This document shows, piece by piece, positions 42,516 through 50,698 of a stretch of 56,495 nt of DNA. Each line of letters begins with the position of its first letter. Position 1 is the first letter of the stretch. The stretch comes from Lachnospiraceae bacterium (lineage in GTDB: Bacteria > Bacillota > Clostridia > Lachnospirales > Lachnospiraceae), in contig JAAWIS010000015.1 in the NCBI GenBank assembly GCA_022796475.1, positions 1 through 56,495 on the forward strand, in the 5' to 3' direction. The translations under genes and the position numbers were made by a program. The notes beneath the pieces were generated by a model that saw only the letters and a list, made by a program, of their open reading frames with translations, was not told the origin of the DNA and did not search any database.

Positions 42516-45074
42516 TTAATTACTTTTTTTGATATTCTGTTTTTCCAATGGATACACCCAGCCTTGCAGCGGCATAATCCGCACTCCCAAAAAATATGCG
42601 GCTTCTAAATCCTTCATAGAATCTCCGTAAAGGCAGAGAAAGCCAGGGCCTAGCTGCAGCAGTGATTCCGGGTTTTCTGCTGACAGCAGCCCGGCAAAAA
42701 CACCTGGTCCCATCTGCAGCAGGCTTCTCTCAGAACCGGTAAGCAACTGGGAGGCGTATACAGGTTCTTTCCATTCTTTTTCTTCTACTGCTTCAAATAT
42801 AATCGTGGTTCCGCTGCTGGTGGTAGTTAAGCCTTCCTCCCGCTCCCCTGCTAAATCCCCCGGTTCAAAGGTATCAATTTCCTCCGATGGAGTGTGGATA
42901 ATTTGATTGCTCCCTTTCCTTTCCGGCAAGTCCCCTTCTCCTTCGTCAGAAGAAGCTTCCGTATCGGAACGTTTCTTTTGAATCCCCATGAACAGAGGCA
43001 TTTCTTCTTTAAAAGCTTTATCCCTGCTGCCTATCTGCTCTTGTTGGAAAGGCTTCTCTTCTGGGTTTGAATGCTCTTGACTTGGCATTTGCGCTTTGGA
43101 AGAATCTTCCTCCTGGGCTATTTCCTCTAAAATATCCCTGCTTTCTTCTTCAGGTTCTTTCTCTGAAGAAGCTTTGCTTTCCTCAGCAGATTCCCCCTTA
43201 GAAAGCTCCCTGTCTTCTTTAGCAGATTCCTCTTTTGAAGAAGCCCTGCTTTCTTCTGGGTTATTTTCCCCTGATAACTGGTCACTTTCCTCTGGGATTT
43301 CTTCCTCAAAGGAAGGCAGCGTTTCTTCTGCAATTTCCTGCTCCGGCATAGACGGATTTTTATCCGGAATCTCCGGTTCTGTCTGGCTTTCCCCTGGCAT
43401 CGGATCTTCTTTTTCATCTTGATCGCTCTGATTGTCCGCTGCCTGGGTTTCCTCTGTTTCTTTTATGCTGTTTGATTCTTTTGGTACATCTTCGTCTTTT
43501 AATTCCTCATGTATATTTCCAGTTTCTGGTACTGCATTAATGTCTTTTGTTTCTTCCTCTGCTTTCGAAAGAGGTGAATTCTCAGGGGCTTCTATTTTTT
43601 CTAATTCCCCCTGTGCCTGCACTGACGGTTCTTCCGGATTCTCACTTTCCTGGTTTTGTTTCGAACCGTTAAGATCCTCTTCCTCTTTCTGCTTCGTTTC
43701 CCCATTGGTACAGCCACCGTTGTCCGCTGGTTTTCCATCCCCTGCTGTGCTTTTGCTGCCAATGGAGTTTCCATCGTCTTCCGGTTTCTTGGCATCTGCT
43801 GGCTTTTGGCCGTCCGGGTACTCTTCTGGATCCTCTATCTTTCCATTGTCTTCCCTTTCCCTGCTGTTTTCTGGGGTTTTGTTGTCTTTTGCGGCCTTAT
43901 CATCTGCCGGGTTCCCACTTTTTACTGGTTTTGTACTGCTGTCCTCACCATTCCTGTCTTCTGCTTTTTCCCCATCGTCTGATGGATTTTTACCAGAATC
44001 CCTTTGGTTCCCTATCTCTGACAGTTCTATTGCAGATTCCCTTTCTTCCTGGCCTTTTTTCTCATTACTGTTCTCTGTATTTTTTTCATCATCTGGCTTC
44101 CTCCACCGTTCCGGCAAAGTCTGGGATGAATTTCCCTTTTCCCAATCCCCGCTTCTTTCATTTCCATCTTTCACCTCTTTGGATGAAAGAGCTGGGCTGG
44201 TTTTTATCACAGTAACTCCAGAACCAATCTGATAGGAATTTTGATCAATTTCCTGTGTCAGTTCTTCCATAGTCTGCCCCATCATTCTGGAATAGGAATC
44301 CTGCTGATTTTCATTTAACGGCAAATTTTCCTGAACCAACTGGCCAATAAACTCTGCCTTGCCCAAAGAAACCTGGTACGTTTCTGCTAATTCCTCTAAT
44401 TCCTCCGTAATCTGAATTACCTGATCATAAACCACCGCTTTTACTTCCTTTTGGGCCAGAGCAGCCTCCACATCAGAAGTTACTGCCGCTTTAATCTGCT
44501 CTGCTGCTTTTCTGTCATTTCCAGATACTGACACTAATACTGCGTATTCGCCTGTTTCACGTTCCAAATATCCCTTCTCAACTAATGAATCCACCACTTG
44601 ATTCACTGCATCCTGCACGCTTTGACCTTTTAAGCTGCTGCTGTTAATCAGCCCTTCTCCATCTTCGTTTAAAGCTTGAGCCTTAAGTACCTGCTCTTTT
44701 CTGTTTAAAAAAAGACGAAGACTGGGATTCACATCGATTTCTACCTGGGAAACTACTTGAAGATAGGCATAGTGATAATAACTTCCACCGGCTGCTGCCA
44801 AACAAAGGCAGGCTGCTATGGCCGCCCCCAGTTTCTGGAACTTTTTAAAACCAGTGGCTTTTATCTGAGATTTTGGAAACTTCTTTCCAACACTTTCAAA
44901 AACAGATTTTTGATCCGGAAGAGCCTCTGCTGACAAATTCCCTGCCTTAAGAGCTGCTTCCAGCTCAGGCCAGATGTCTGGGGTCGAGGCCGCCAAAGCA
45001 GACTTAAGATGCTGCTCAATATCCTGCTGCGTAAAAGCCGTATTCACTTTTTTCTCCCGCTCCACGTGCCTCAC
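42516..45074 (-). CDS. RsgI-like membrane anti-sigma factor with a very long acidic extracellular region
   Basis: About 850 aa. The cytoplasmic part (residues 1-90) should hold the sigma factor. One membrane helix follows (AAIAACLCLAAAGGSYYHYA, about 93-112). Next comes the RsgI-type periplasmic domain (VEIDVNPSLRLFLNRKEQVL and its repeat-like continuation to about 290), which recurs in the anti-sigma protein at 49549-50322. Residues about 300-750 are low-complexity, rich in Glu, Ser, Lys and Asn. The end has two LLQxGPG units. The start is uncertain: GTG 45074 overlaps the sigma stop (GTGA), while GTG 45065 and GTG 45047 have better spacing to AGGAG or GGGAG. Transcribed with the ECF sigma gene. 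Confidence 0.82.
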   Translation of the reverse strand: MRHVEREKKVNTAFTQQDIEQHLKSALAASTPDIWPELEAALKAGNLSAEALPDQKSVFESVGKKFPKSQIKATGFKKFQKLGAAIAACLCLAAAGGSYYHYAYLQVVSQVEIDVNPSLRLFLNRKEQVLKAQALNEDGEGLINSSSLKGQSVQDAVNQVVDSLVEKGYLERETGEYAVLVSVSGNDRKAAEQIKAAVTSDVEAALAQKEVKAVVYDQVIQITEELEELAETYQVSLGKAEFIGQLVQENLPLNENQQDSYSRMMGQTMEELTQEIDQNSYQIGSGVTVIKTSPALSSKEVKDGNERSGDWEKGNSSQTLPERWRKPDDEKNTENSNEKKGQEERESAIELSEIGNQRDSGKNPSDDGEKAEDRNGEDSSTKPVKSGNPADDKAAKDNKTPENSREREDNGKIEDPEEYPDGQKPADAKKPEDDGNSIGSKSTAGDGKPADNGGCTNGETKQKEEEDLNGSKQNQESENPEEPSVQAQGELEKIEAPENSPLSKAEEETKDINAVPETGNIHEELKDEDVPKESNSIKETEETQAADNQSDQDEKEDPMPGESQTEPEIPDKNPSMPEQEIAEETLPSFEEEIPEESDQLSGENNPEESRASSKEESAKEDRELSKGESAEESKASSEKEPEEESRDILEEIAQEEDSSKAQMPSQEHSNPEEKPFQQEQIGSRDKAFKEEMPLFMGIQKKRSDTEASSDEGEGDLPERKGSNQIIHTPSEEIDTFEPGDLAGEREEGLTTTSSGTTIIFEAVEEKEWKEPVYASQLLTGSERSLLQMGPGVFAGLLSAENPESLLQLGPGFLCLYGDSMKDLEAAYFLGVRIMPLQGWVYPLEKQNIKKSN

Positions 45075-45649
45075 TCCTCTCTTAAATATTGTTCTAGTTT
45101 TTTCATGGCACGATTATATTTAGACAATACGGTAGCCAACGGCATGCCAAGCCCATCCGCAATCTCCCTGTGCTTTAACCCGGAAGAATTTTTCAGAAGC
45201 ACTATCTGCCGCTCATCCTCCTTCAAAGTTTCCAGAGCCGCTTTCAGAACCATTTTATCTGCCGCATTTTCTATCTGCGGGCAAAATTCACCTGTTTCTG
45301 TGCCGTTTAATTCATCCAGACCAATATCCGACTGGTGCTTCTGCTCACGGAATTTCATATAGCAAAGGTTTCTGGCTATGGTAAATATCCAGGCCAATGG
45401 CTTTCCCTGAGCATGATAACCGGAAGCAGAGGTCCAAATCTTAATATATGTTTCCTGCATCACCTCTTCTGCATCCTGGGGATTTTTGAGAATTGATAAA
45501 ATGAAACTATATATCGTTCGATCTGTATTTTGATATAATTGTCGAAAGGCATCCTGATCTCCTGAGGCAATTCGGAGCAAAAGCTTTTCATCCACTGCCA
45601 AACTGCTGTCTGGAGAATCTAAAATGCTGAAGGTATCCAAATGTAACAT
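45071..45649 (-). CDS. ECF-type RNA polymerase sigma factor
   Basis: The 192-aa protein has sigma region 2 (LYQNTDRTIYSFILSILKNP and AEEVMQETYIKIWT, about 35-95) and region 4 (LLKNSSGLKHREIADGLGMP and LATVLSKYNRAMKKLEQYL, about 145-190). There is no region 3, as usual for ECF factors. The last bases overlap the downstream anti-sigma start, giving coupled synthesis of the pair. AAAGGA lies about 12 nt before ATG 45649. An inverted repeat TGCAATAAG... around 45695 lies in the 80-nt upstream gap, where an autoregulated promoter would be expected; no consensus was assigned. Confidence 0.88.
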   Translation of the reverse strand: MLHLDTFSILDSPDSSLAVDEKLLLRIASGDQDAFRQLYQNTDRTIYSFILSILKNPQDAEEVMQETYIKIWTSASGYHAQGKPLAWIFTIARNLCYMKFREQKHQSDIGLDELNGTETGEFCPQIENAADKMVLKAALETLKEDERQIVLLKNSSGLKHREIADGLGMPLATVLSKYNRAMKKLEQYLREE

Positions 45650-45730
45650 GCCATGGAATTCCTTTCCTACTAAGTTAATGCAAAATTTTTTTAACTTATT
45701 GCATGGATTTCAAAAAATTTTCAAACTATT

Positions 45731-46909
45731 TTAATGCTCTGCACAATAGCTGTTTTCCATTGTAATCACACAGCAGCACTTGGGATCCTGGTTTTGGATT
45801 TCCTTTGCAACCTGTGCCTTCACCAGCTCATACTGGTTTTGCTGGTAATCTCTTGGGATTACCAGGTCAAAAATCAGGTTCACCTGCTGGCTTCCTTCCG
45901 TCATGCGGAGATCGTGGAATGCCAGGCGGGAGTCCACTTCTTTTAAAACATTTCCAAGCATTTCCTTATAATATAAGAGCTGCTGGTTCTTTGTTTCGAT
46001 GGGATCCATGTGAATAACCAAAGACATCTGAAAACGCTGATATGCCTCCCGTTCAATCCGGTCAATAATCTCGTGGGACTTCCGGATGTCCACATCACAG
46101 GGAACTTCAGCGTGTATAGAAGCCATACTTCTTGAAGGACCATAATTATGTATAATCAAATCATGAGTCCCTACAATTCCGTCAAAACTTTTTACAAAAT
46201 TATTGATCTCTTCATACAGCTTGGGATCAATAGGGGCCCCAATCAGCGGCTTCAGCGTATCCCTGGCAATATTTACTCCTGCAATCATTACCACTGCTGA
46301 AACTGCCAGCCCCACGATTCCGTCAATATTTTTTCCTGCAAACCGGTAAACTAAAATGGAAAACAGCGTTGCCGCTGTGGCCGCCACATCCCCCATAGAA
46401 TCTGCCGACGCTGCAAGCATAACAGAAGAATGGATTCTGTTTCCCAGTTTTCTGTTAAAAATCCCCATCCAAAGCTTAATGCCAACAGACATAAGCAGAA
46501 TGAACACAGAAACCCGGTTAAAATTCAGCTCCTCTGGGTGGAAAATCTTTCCTAACGAACTTTTAAATAAGGAAAATCCCACTTCAATTACAATAAAAGC
46601 CACTACAAAGGCAGAAATATATTCGATTCGGCCGTGACCAAAGGGATGATTCTCATCTGCCGGTTTTCCCGCCATCTTCATGCCTACAAAGCCAATCAGA
46701 GAAGAAGCCCCGTCTGACAAATTATTAAAAGCATCTGCCATAACTGAAATGCTATTAATCAGCATTCCCACTGACAATTTGGAAATAAAAAGAATCAGAT
46801 TGCAGATAATCCCCACGATGCCAGACAGCATTCCATACCGCATCCGCACAGTCTGATTTTCCGTATGGCCGTAGTCTGGAATTAACCGTTTTACTAAAAA
46901 ATCTGTCAT
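45731..46909 (-). CDS. Cation diffusion facilitator (CDF) metal transporter
   Basis: A 392-aa membrane protein with six helices in residues 25-215 and a cytoplasmic C-terminal domain. The metal-binding Asp residues of CDF proteins are present in MADAFNNLSDG (helix 2) and SADSMGDV (helix 5), with HPFGHGRIEY between. The C-terminal 80 residues extend past the usual CDF end. Proton-driven export of Mn, Zn or Fe is the family role; the helix 2/5 pattern (N..D and D..D) is typical of the Mn/Fe-type subgroup but does not decide the metal. GGAGGGA lies close to ATG 46909. Confidence 0.87.
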   Translation of the reverse strand: MTDFLVKRLIPDYGHTENQTVRMRYGMLSGIVGIICNLILFISKLSVGMLINSISVMADAFNNLSDGASSLIGFVGMKMAGKPADENHPFGHGRIEYISAFVVAFIVIEVGFSLFKSSLGKIFHPEELNFNRVSVFILLMSVGIKLWMGIFNRKLGNRIHSSVMLAASADSMGDVAATAATLFSILVYRFAGKNIDGIVGLAVSAVVMIAGVNIARDTLKPLIGAPIDPKLYEEINNFVKSFDGIVGTHDLIIHNYGPSRSMASIHAEVPCDVDIRKSHEIIDRIEREAYQRFQMSLVIHMDPIETKNQQLLYYKEMLGNVLKEVDSRLAFHDLRMTEGSQQVNLIFDLVIPRDYQQNQYELVKAQVAKEIQNQDPKCCCVITMENSYCAEH

Positions 46910-46994
46910 AGCTCCCTCCGCACGCTCATCCGGTTATTTTCACATCTCTTAGTTTCTCTCAAATACTGCTTTTTAATTCTATTTAACTGTAAGT

Positions 46995-47525
46995 TTACCA
47001 TCTCCGCCTTCTGCGGCGTCTTCCTCTTCTGGTCTTGATTCCGAACATTACCGGAATCTGACAAAGTAAAATTCCAAAACAGCTTCCTGCCATATCAAGC
47101 CATACATCCGTAATCTGGGCAGACCTTCCTGCAACAAAAAGCTGAATGGTTTCATCCACAAAGGGCACAAAAATAACAGCCAGCATAATGGGATATATCT
47201 GCCCCATTTCCAATTCCCTGTGGCCATATCTTCGCTTGGGACGGTGTTTTAAATAGTACATCAGCAACATGCCGAAAATACAATACTCGCAAAAATGAGC
47301 TGTCTTCCTTATTATATACTCCGTCAGCCACTTGGCCTCTATCCCTGCTATTTCAAAAAAACGTTCCGTCAAAAGCAGAACCCAGCCGCTTTCCTCTGAT
47401 GAGATATCTGCCGGAGTCATGGAATGTCCATACATAACCAGGATCCATACAGCCAAAAGCAAAAGGGAAAACTGGCTCGTATCAATACTCATAAATGCTG
47501 AAATCACTCTTTTTACAAACTGCAT
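46995..47525 (-). CDS. VanZ-like membrane protein
   Basis: The 176-aa protein has four hydrophobic segments and the VanZ-family features YIIRKTAHFCEYCIFGMLL and FVPFVDETIQLFVAGR (conserved Asp-Glu, Gln, Arg). It ends in a run of Arg residues. VanZ proteins affect teicoplanin tolerance in vancomycin clusters, but most chromosomal members have no known role. GGAGG lies 7 nt before ATG 47525. No van genes are nearby. Confidence 0.85.
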   Translation of the reverse strand: MQFVKRVISAFMSIDTSQFSLLLLAVWILVMYGHSMTPADISSEESGWVLLLTERFFEIAGIEAKWLTEYIIRKTAHFCEYCIFGMLLMYYLKHRPKRRYGHRELEMGQIYPIMLAVIFVPFVDETIQLFVAGRSAQITDVWLDMAGSCFGILLCQIPVMFGIKTRRGRRRRRRRW

Positions 47526-47558
47526 CTTTTGTCCTCCGGATTTTGGTTTATCTTTCCT

Positions 47559-47587
47559 ATTATATTACAAACCCCCTGTAAACACAA
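47559..47587 (-). promoter_or_regulatory. Promoter of the VanZ-like gene
   Basis: TTGTGT (47587-47582), 17-bp spacer, TATAAT (47564-47559) on the minus strand, some 35 nt before the start. The rest of 47588-47831 has an open frame on each strand, but neither protein looks real. Confidence 0.6.
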
Positions 47588-47831
47588 GAAAATAAATTAA
47601 AAAAGAGCCATGCTCTGCCAGTCAGATTTTACGGAAGCGCTCCAGATGTGTCTAAAAGTTATTTGGCTCCACAATGCAAGAGATTTTTTATCTCGATTGC
47701 GGCATACCCGAGATATGGGGATTGTTAAGCCGCTATTATGGCTGATATGCTTTATTCGACAGGAAATAAATAATCCGCCACTTATAGACATCATGCGCTG
47801 CGGCAGAAAGGGGGCAGGATCCTACATACAT

Positions 47832-48062
47832 ATGATATCTTACGAACCCTTTTTTAACACATTAAAGAAAAAGAAGATCACTACATACCGTCTAGTAAAT
47901 CACTATGGTTTTTCCAAAGGTACTTTAGACAGTCTAAAGCAAGGACGTAATATTAATATCAGCACTCTCGACTATCTTTGCCAGCTTCTGGAATGTGAAC
48001 CAGGTGATATTATCCAGTATATTCCGGAGGTATATCATCCAAACCCCGGGTACAAACTTTAA
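47832..48062 (+). CDS. Small XRE/Cro-type DNA-binding protein
   Basis: The 76-aa protein is a single Cro/C1-type HTH: TYRLVNHYGFSKGTLDSLKQG and NISTLDYLCQLLECEPGDIIQY, the classic five-helix pattern ending with CEPGDI. Start ATG 47832 (MISYEPFFNTLKKKK); an in-frame ATG at 47610 adds 74 residues with no family resemblance. The Shine-Dalgarno site is weak (AGGA 12 nt upstream). Such orphan regulators are common in remnants of conjugative elements, and decayed repeats follow directly. Target unknown. Confidence 0.75.
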   Translation: MISYEPFFNTLKKKKITTYRLVNHYGFSKGTLDSLKQGRNINISTLDYLCQLLECEPGDIIQYIPEVYHPNPGYKL

Positions 48063-48237
48063 TCCGGCTGTATTGCCAGGCCTACTGCTCTCATAAGTGT
48101 GCTGTTTCTTTCATATGCGGCAAAACTCTGCAGAATATTTTCTGAAAGTGCTGCCCAACAAGCGAAGGCCTGTCGGGGGATACTCCAAGACATGGAAAGT
48201 GAAACTATGAACAACGGGAACGGCTTTCCGGACCCGC

Positions 48238-48330
48238 ACCGGAGCGCGGCTGATGCTGCAGCCATATTCAAACGCAAAGTCACCATCCTCCGGAAGGGTT
48301 TTGTTTTATAGGACGCACTTTCTTATGATT
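48238..48330 (+). repeat. Multi-hairpin dispersed repeat, copy E (decayed)
   Basis: CCGGAGCGC is followed by GGCTG/CAGCC in place of GTCTG/CAGAC, then CATCCTCCGGA and TTGTTTTATAGGA. The stem is kept although its bases changed, which marks it as a true member of the family. The closing hairpin is poor. Confidence 0.55.
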
Positions 48331-48359
48331 TAGTGTGCTGACACATTTACTTTCAGCCA
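48331..48359 (+). repeat. Partial copy of a 48-bp palindromic repeat
   Basis: TAGTGTGCTGACACATTTAC and the following TTTCAGC match the left 29 bp of the element at 50338-50385 with few changes, but the right arm is missing. The rest of 48360-48645 is A/T-rich with a GCCTTCCGGC-type hairpin near 48400 and no gene. Confidence 0.6.
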
Positions 48360-48645
48360 AATGACACAGAATAAATTTTCAGTCTGCAATGCGGTGGCAT
48401 TGCCTTCCGGCAACAACGCAGCAGATGGAAATTCAGGCAAGTCATTTGGCGAATTGTAAACGTCCAGAGAATCGTAATCTTATATGCCGGAAATAAAAGA
48501 ACGGATAAAAATTTAAGGAAATATGATAAAAAGTCCAACCTTAAATAGTACTAAAATATTTTTAAATATTTGAATGGATTCTTCCTCCCCAGTCGTATTA
48601 ATATTATAGAAGCTAAAATAACTGTAAAAGTAATGGAGGAATATC

Positions 48646-49053
48646 ATGAAAAAAACATTTTGGGGAGTTTTAGCAACAGTCATCGCACTATCAGCCGGAA
48701 CCACAAACGCTTTAGCAGCATGTCCAGGAACTGGATGTCGTTATGTGGATTCAAACCAAGACGAAGTCTGCGACTATGCCGGCAGTTTTTGCTATGCTGA
48801 TACAGACGGGGATGGCATTTGCGATAGCTGCGGCGCATATCACAGAAACTGCTTTACTGAAGGTGAGGAAATCTTTGTTGATGCAGATGGGGATGGAATT
48901 TGTGATAACTGCAATGCATATCATTGGTGTGGCAGTAATTTTGCTGACACTGATGGAAATGGCATCTGCGACCAGTATGAAACAGGGTACAGCAAAGGAT
49001 ATGGGCATGGATGCGGATATCGGAACGGATACTGGCATAGAGCAGGCAGATAA
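48646..49053 (+). CDS. Secreted Cys-rich protein with four Asp/Gly (Ca-loop-like) repeats
   Basis: The 135-aa protein has a signal peptide (residues 1-25, cleavage after ALA) and then four repeats of the form [YF][VA]D[TAS][DN]xDxxCD: YVDSNQDEVCD, YADTDGDGICDSCG, FVDADGDGICDNCN and FADTDGNGICDQYE. The DxDxDGxCD spacing resembles dockerin or thrombospondin type 3 calcium loops, with paired Cys able to form disulfides. The tail is rich in Gly, His and Tyr. GGAGG lies 7 nt before ATG 48646. A sigma factor gene starts 20 nt after its stop, so the operon links this exported protein to a sigma/anti-sigma switch. Function unknown. Confidence 0.8.
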   Translation: MKKTFWGVLATVIALSAGTTNALAACPGTGCRYVDSNQDEVCDYAGSFCYADTDGDGICDSCGAYHRNCFTEGEEIFVDADGDGICDNCNAYHWCGSNFADTDGNGICDQYETGYSKGYGHGCGYRNGYWHRAGR

Positions 49054-49073
49054 CAGATAAAAAGGTAACCATT

Positions 49074-49556
49074 ATGCGGAGCGAACAAGAGGTAACCCAG
49101 GCAATCGAACGATATTCCGATACCGTTCGGCGGCTTTGCATGATACATTTGAAAAACTATGCTGATACTGAGGACATATTTCAAACGGTATTTTTGAAGT
49201 ATGTCCTTAGTTCCATTTCCTTTGAAAATGAGGAACATGAAAAAGCATGGTTTATTCGAGTTACAATCAATGCCTGTAAAGATTTTCTGAAAAGTTTTTT
49301 TCGCAGCCGTACCGTATCATTGGATGAATTAATCGAACAGCCGGCACAATTGCCGCCGGATCACAGAGAGATTTTAGATGCTGTGTTTTCGCTTCCTCAA
49401 AAATACAGAGATGTGGTTTATTTACATTATTTTGAAGATTACACTGCTCCACAGATTAGCCGCATTCTAGGAAAAAATGTAAATACCATATATACGCTCC
49501 TGACTCGTTCCAAACAAATGCTAAGGGAAAAGCTGGGAGGTGATGGATATGAATAA
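49074..49556 (+). CDS. ECF-type RNA polymerase sigma factor (second system)
   Basis: The 160-aa protein has region 2 (YADTEDIFQTVFLKYVL and EKAWFIRVTINACKDFL) and region 4 (LPQKYRDVVYLHYFEDYTAP and QISRILGKNVNTIYTLLTRS). It is only distantly like the sigma factor at 45071-45649. AAAAGG lies 8 nt before ATG 49074. It overlaps the anti-sigma gene by 8 nt, so the two are made together. Confidence 0.9.
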   Translation: MRSEQEVTQAIERYSDTVRRLCMIHLKNYADTEDIFQTVFLKYVLSSISFENEEHEKAWFIRVTINACKDFLKSFFRSRTVSLDELIEQPAQLPPDHREILDAVFSLPQKYRDVVYLHYFEDYTAPQISRILGKNVNTIYTLLTRSKQMLREKLGGDGYE

Positions 49557-50322
49557 TAAGCTGAAAGAAATCTTCAGTCAAGTACAGGCAGAAGAAGAAT
49601 TAAAAAATAATACCAGAGTATTTCTGGCAAAGAAGACACATGGATATACTAACATGAGGGCAGGAAAGCGCCATTATCATGTTTACGCTGCAGCATGTGC
49701 ATGTTTCCTGTTTATAATGCTTGGCGGACGCTGGCTATACTTTACCCCCACATCAGAAATCAGCATTGACATTAACCCTTCCATTGAATTGAGTGTTAAC
49801 CGGTTTGATCAGGTTATTTTTGTAAATAGTTTTAACGAGGATGGACAAGAACTTTCAAAATCCCTTAATATAAAATTCAAAAATTATGCAGATGCCATGG
49901 AACAAATACTAAATAATGATAACATCATAACCTTACTGTCACAAAACGAAATCATGACCATTACGGTCACAGGATTAGACGAAATCCAATCCTCTAAAAT
50001 ACTTTCCGATGTAGAAGCATATACGACAGAGCAAAAAAATACCTATTGCTATTTCGCTCCATCGGAAGAAGTTGCTGCTGCTCATGACCTGGGCCTTTCA
50101 TGCGGAAAATACAAAGCCTTTCTAGAGGTGCAGCTTCTCGATCAAACGATTACACCTGAAACCATACAAGGTATGACTATGAGAGAAATCCGGGAGTTAA
50201 TCGATACGTTATCGTCTGATCCTACAGATGAAAATCCGCCCTCTGATAACTGTGGGAACGGGCATCATGGTTATAGCAATGGACATGGAGGAAACCACGA
50301 GAATAAAAGGAATGGTTGGTAG
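49549..50322 (+). CDS. RsgI-like membrane anti-sigma factor (second system)
   Basis: The 257-aa protein has a cytoplasmic N-terminus (residues 1-45), a membrane helix (VYAAACACFLFIMLGGRWLY) and an extracellular domain opening with SEISIDINPSIELSVNRFDQ, clearly the same domain as in the 850-aa protein at 42516-45074. The last 30 residues are rich in Gly, His and Asn, a likely metal-binding tail that echoes the tail of the secreted protein in the same operon. Start ATG 49549 follows GGGAGG by 8 nt; in-frame GTG 49540 and ATG 49543 overlap the site. Confidence 0.85.
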   Translation: MNNKLKEIFSQVQAEEELKNNTRVFLAKKTHGYTNMRAGKRHYHVYAAACACFLFIMLGGRWLYFTPTSEISIDINPSIELSVNRFDQVIFVNSFNEDGQELSKSLNIKFKNYADAMEQILNNDNIITLLSQNEIMTITVTGLDEIQSSKILSDVEAYTTEQKNTYCYFAPSEEVAAAHDLGLSCGKYKAFLEVQLLDQTITPETIQGMTMREIRELIDTLSSDPTDENPPSDNCGNGHHGYSNGHGGNHENKRNGW

Positions 50323-50337
50323 CGGACAAGACACGCT

Positions 50338-50385
50338 CTAGTGTTCTGACACATTTACTTTCAGCTAAACGCGTCAGAACACTAG
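50338..50385. repeat. 48-bp palindromic element with 13-bp perfect inverted ends
   Basis: CTAGTGTTCTGAC (50338-50350) is exactly inverted at 50373-50385. Its left CTAG is shared with GACACGCTCTAG (50330-50341), which is the right end of the 26211-26376 type element, so the two meet at CTAG. A partial second copy is at 48331-48359. Confidence 0.75.
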
Positions 50386-50461
50386 TATGCTTTATAATTT
50401 TTTCTACGCAGAATTTTCATGACAGGCTGCAAAATCAGCCGCCATATTAAAGTGCGCAAAA

Positions 50462-50507
50462 GCTCCAGAAAGAAGCAAAACTTATAAGATTCTTTCTGGA
50501 GTTTTTG
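50462..50507 (+). terminator. Terminator after the second anti-sigma gene
   Basis: CTCCAGAAAGAA (50463-50474) pairs perfectly with TTCTTTCTGGAG (50490-50501), followed by TTTTTG. On the minus strand AGCTTTTG follows. The remaining part of 50508-50698 holds a GAGGGTATT/ACACCCTC hairpin near 50519-50567, which may end the converging FprA transcript. Confidence 0.85.
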
Positions 50508-50698
50508 TACATATAGAGCGAGGGTATTGCTCCATCATCTGATTTGATGATTTTGTAACACCCTCTTAATTATTTTTTAATTTCATACCACCAATGGTAA
50601 AAAGTATAGCTGCCGCCTTTTATTCTGTCTGCTGTCTGCATTAAGATTCAATACAATGTAACAAGCTTTAAGAGGGCCCGCAGTACCGGATGCAGTGA

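Noticed and set aside
48059-48286. Minus-strand frame with AFACWAALSENILQSFAAYE-like sequence
   Set aside because: It could be a fragment of a decayed gene, but its N-terminal half overlaps repeat copy E, it has no ribosome binding site, and the family is unknown.
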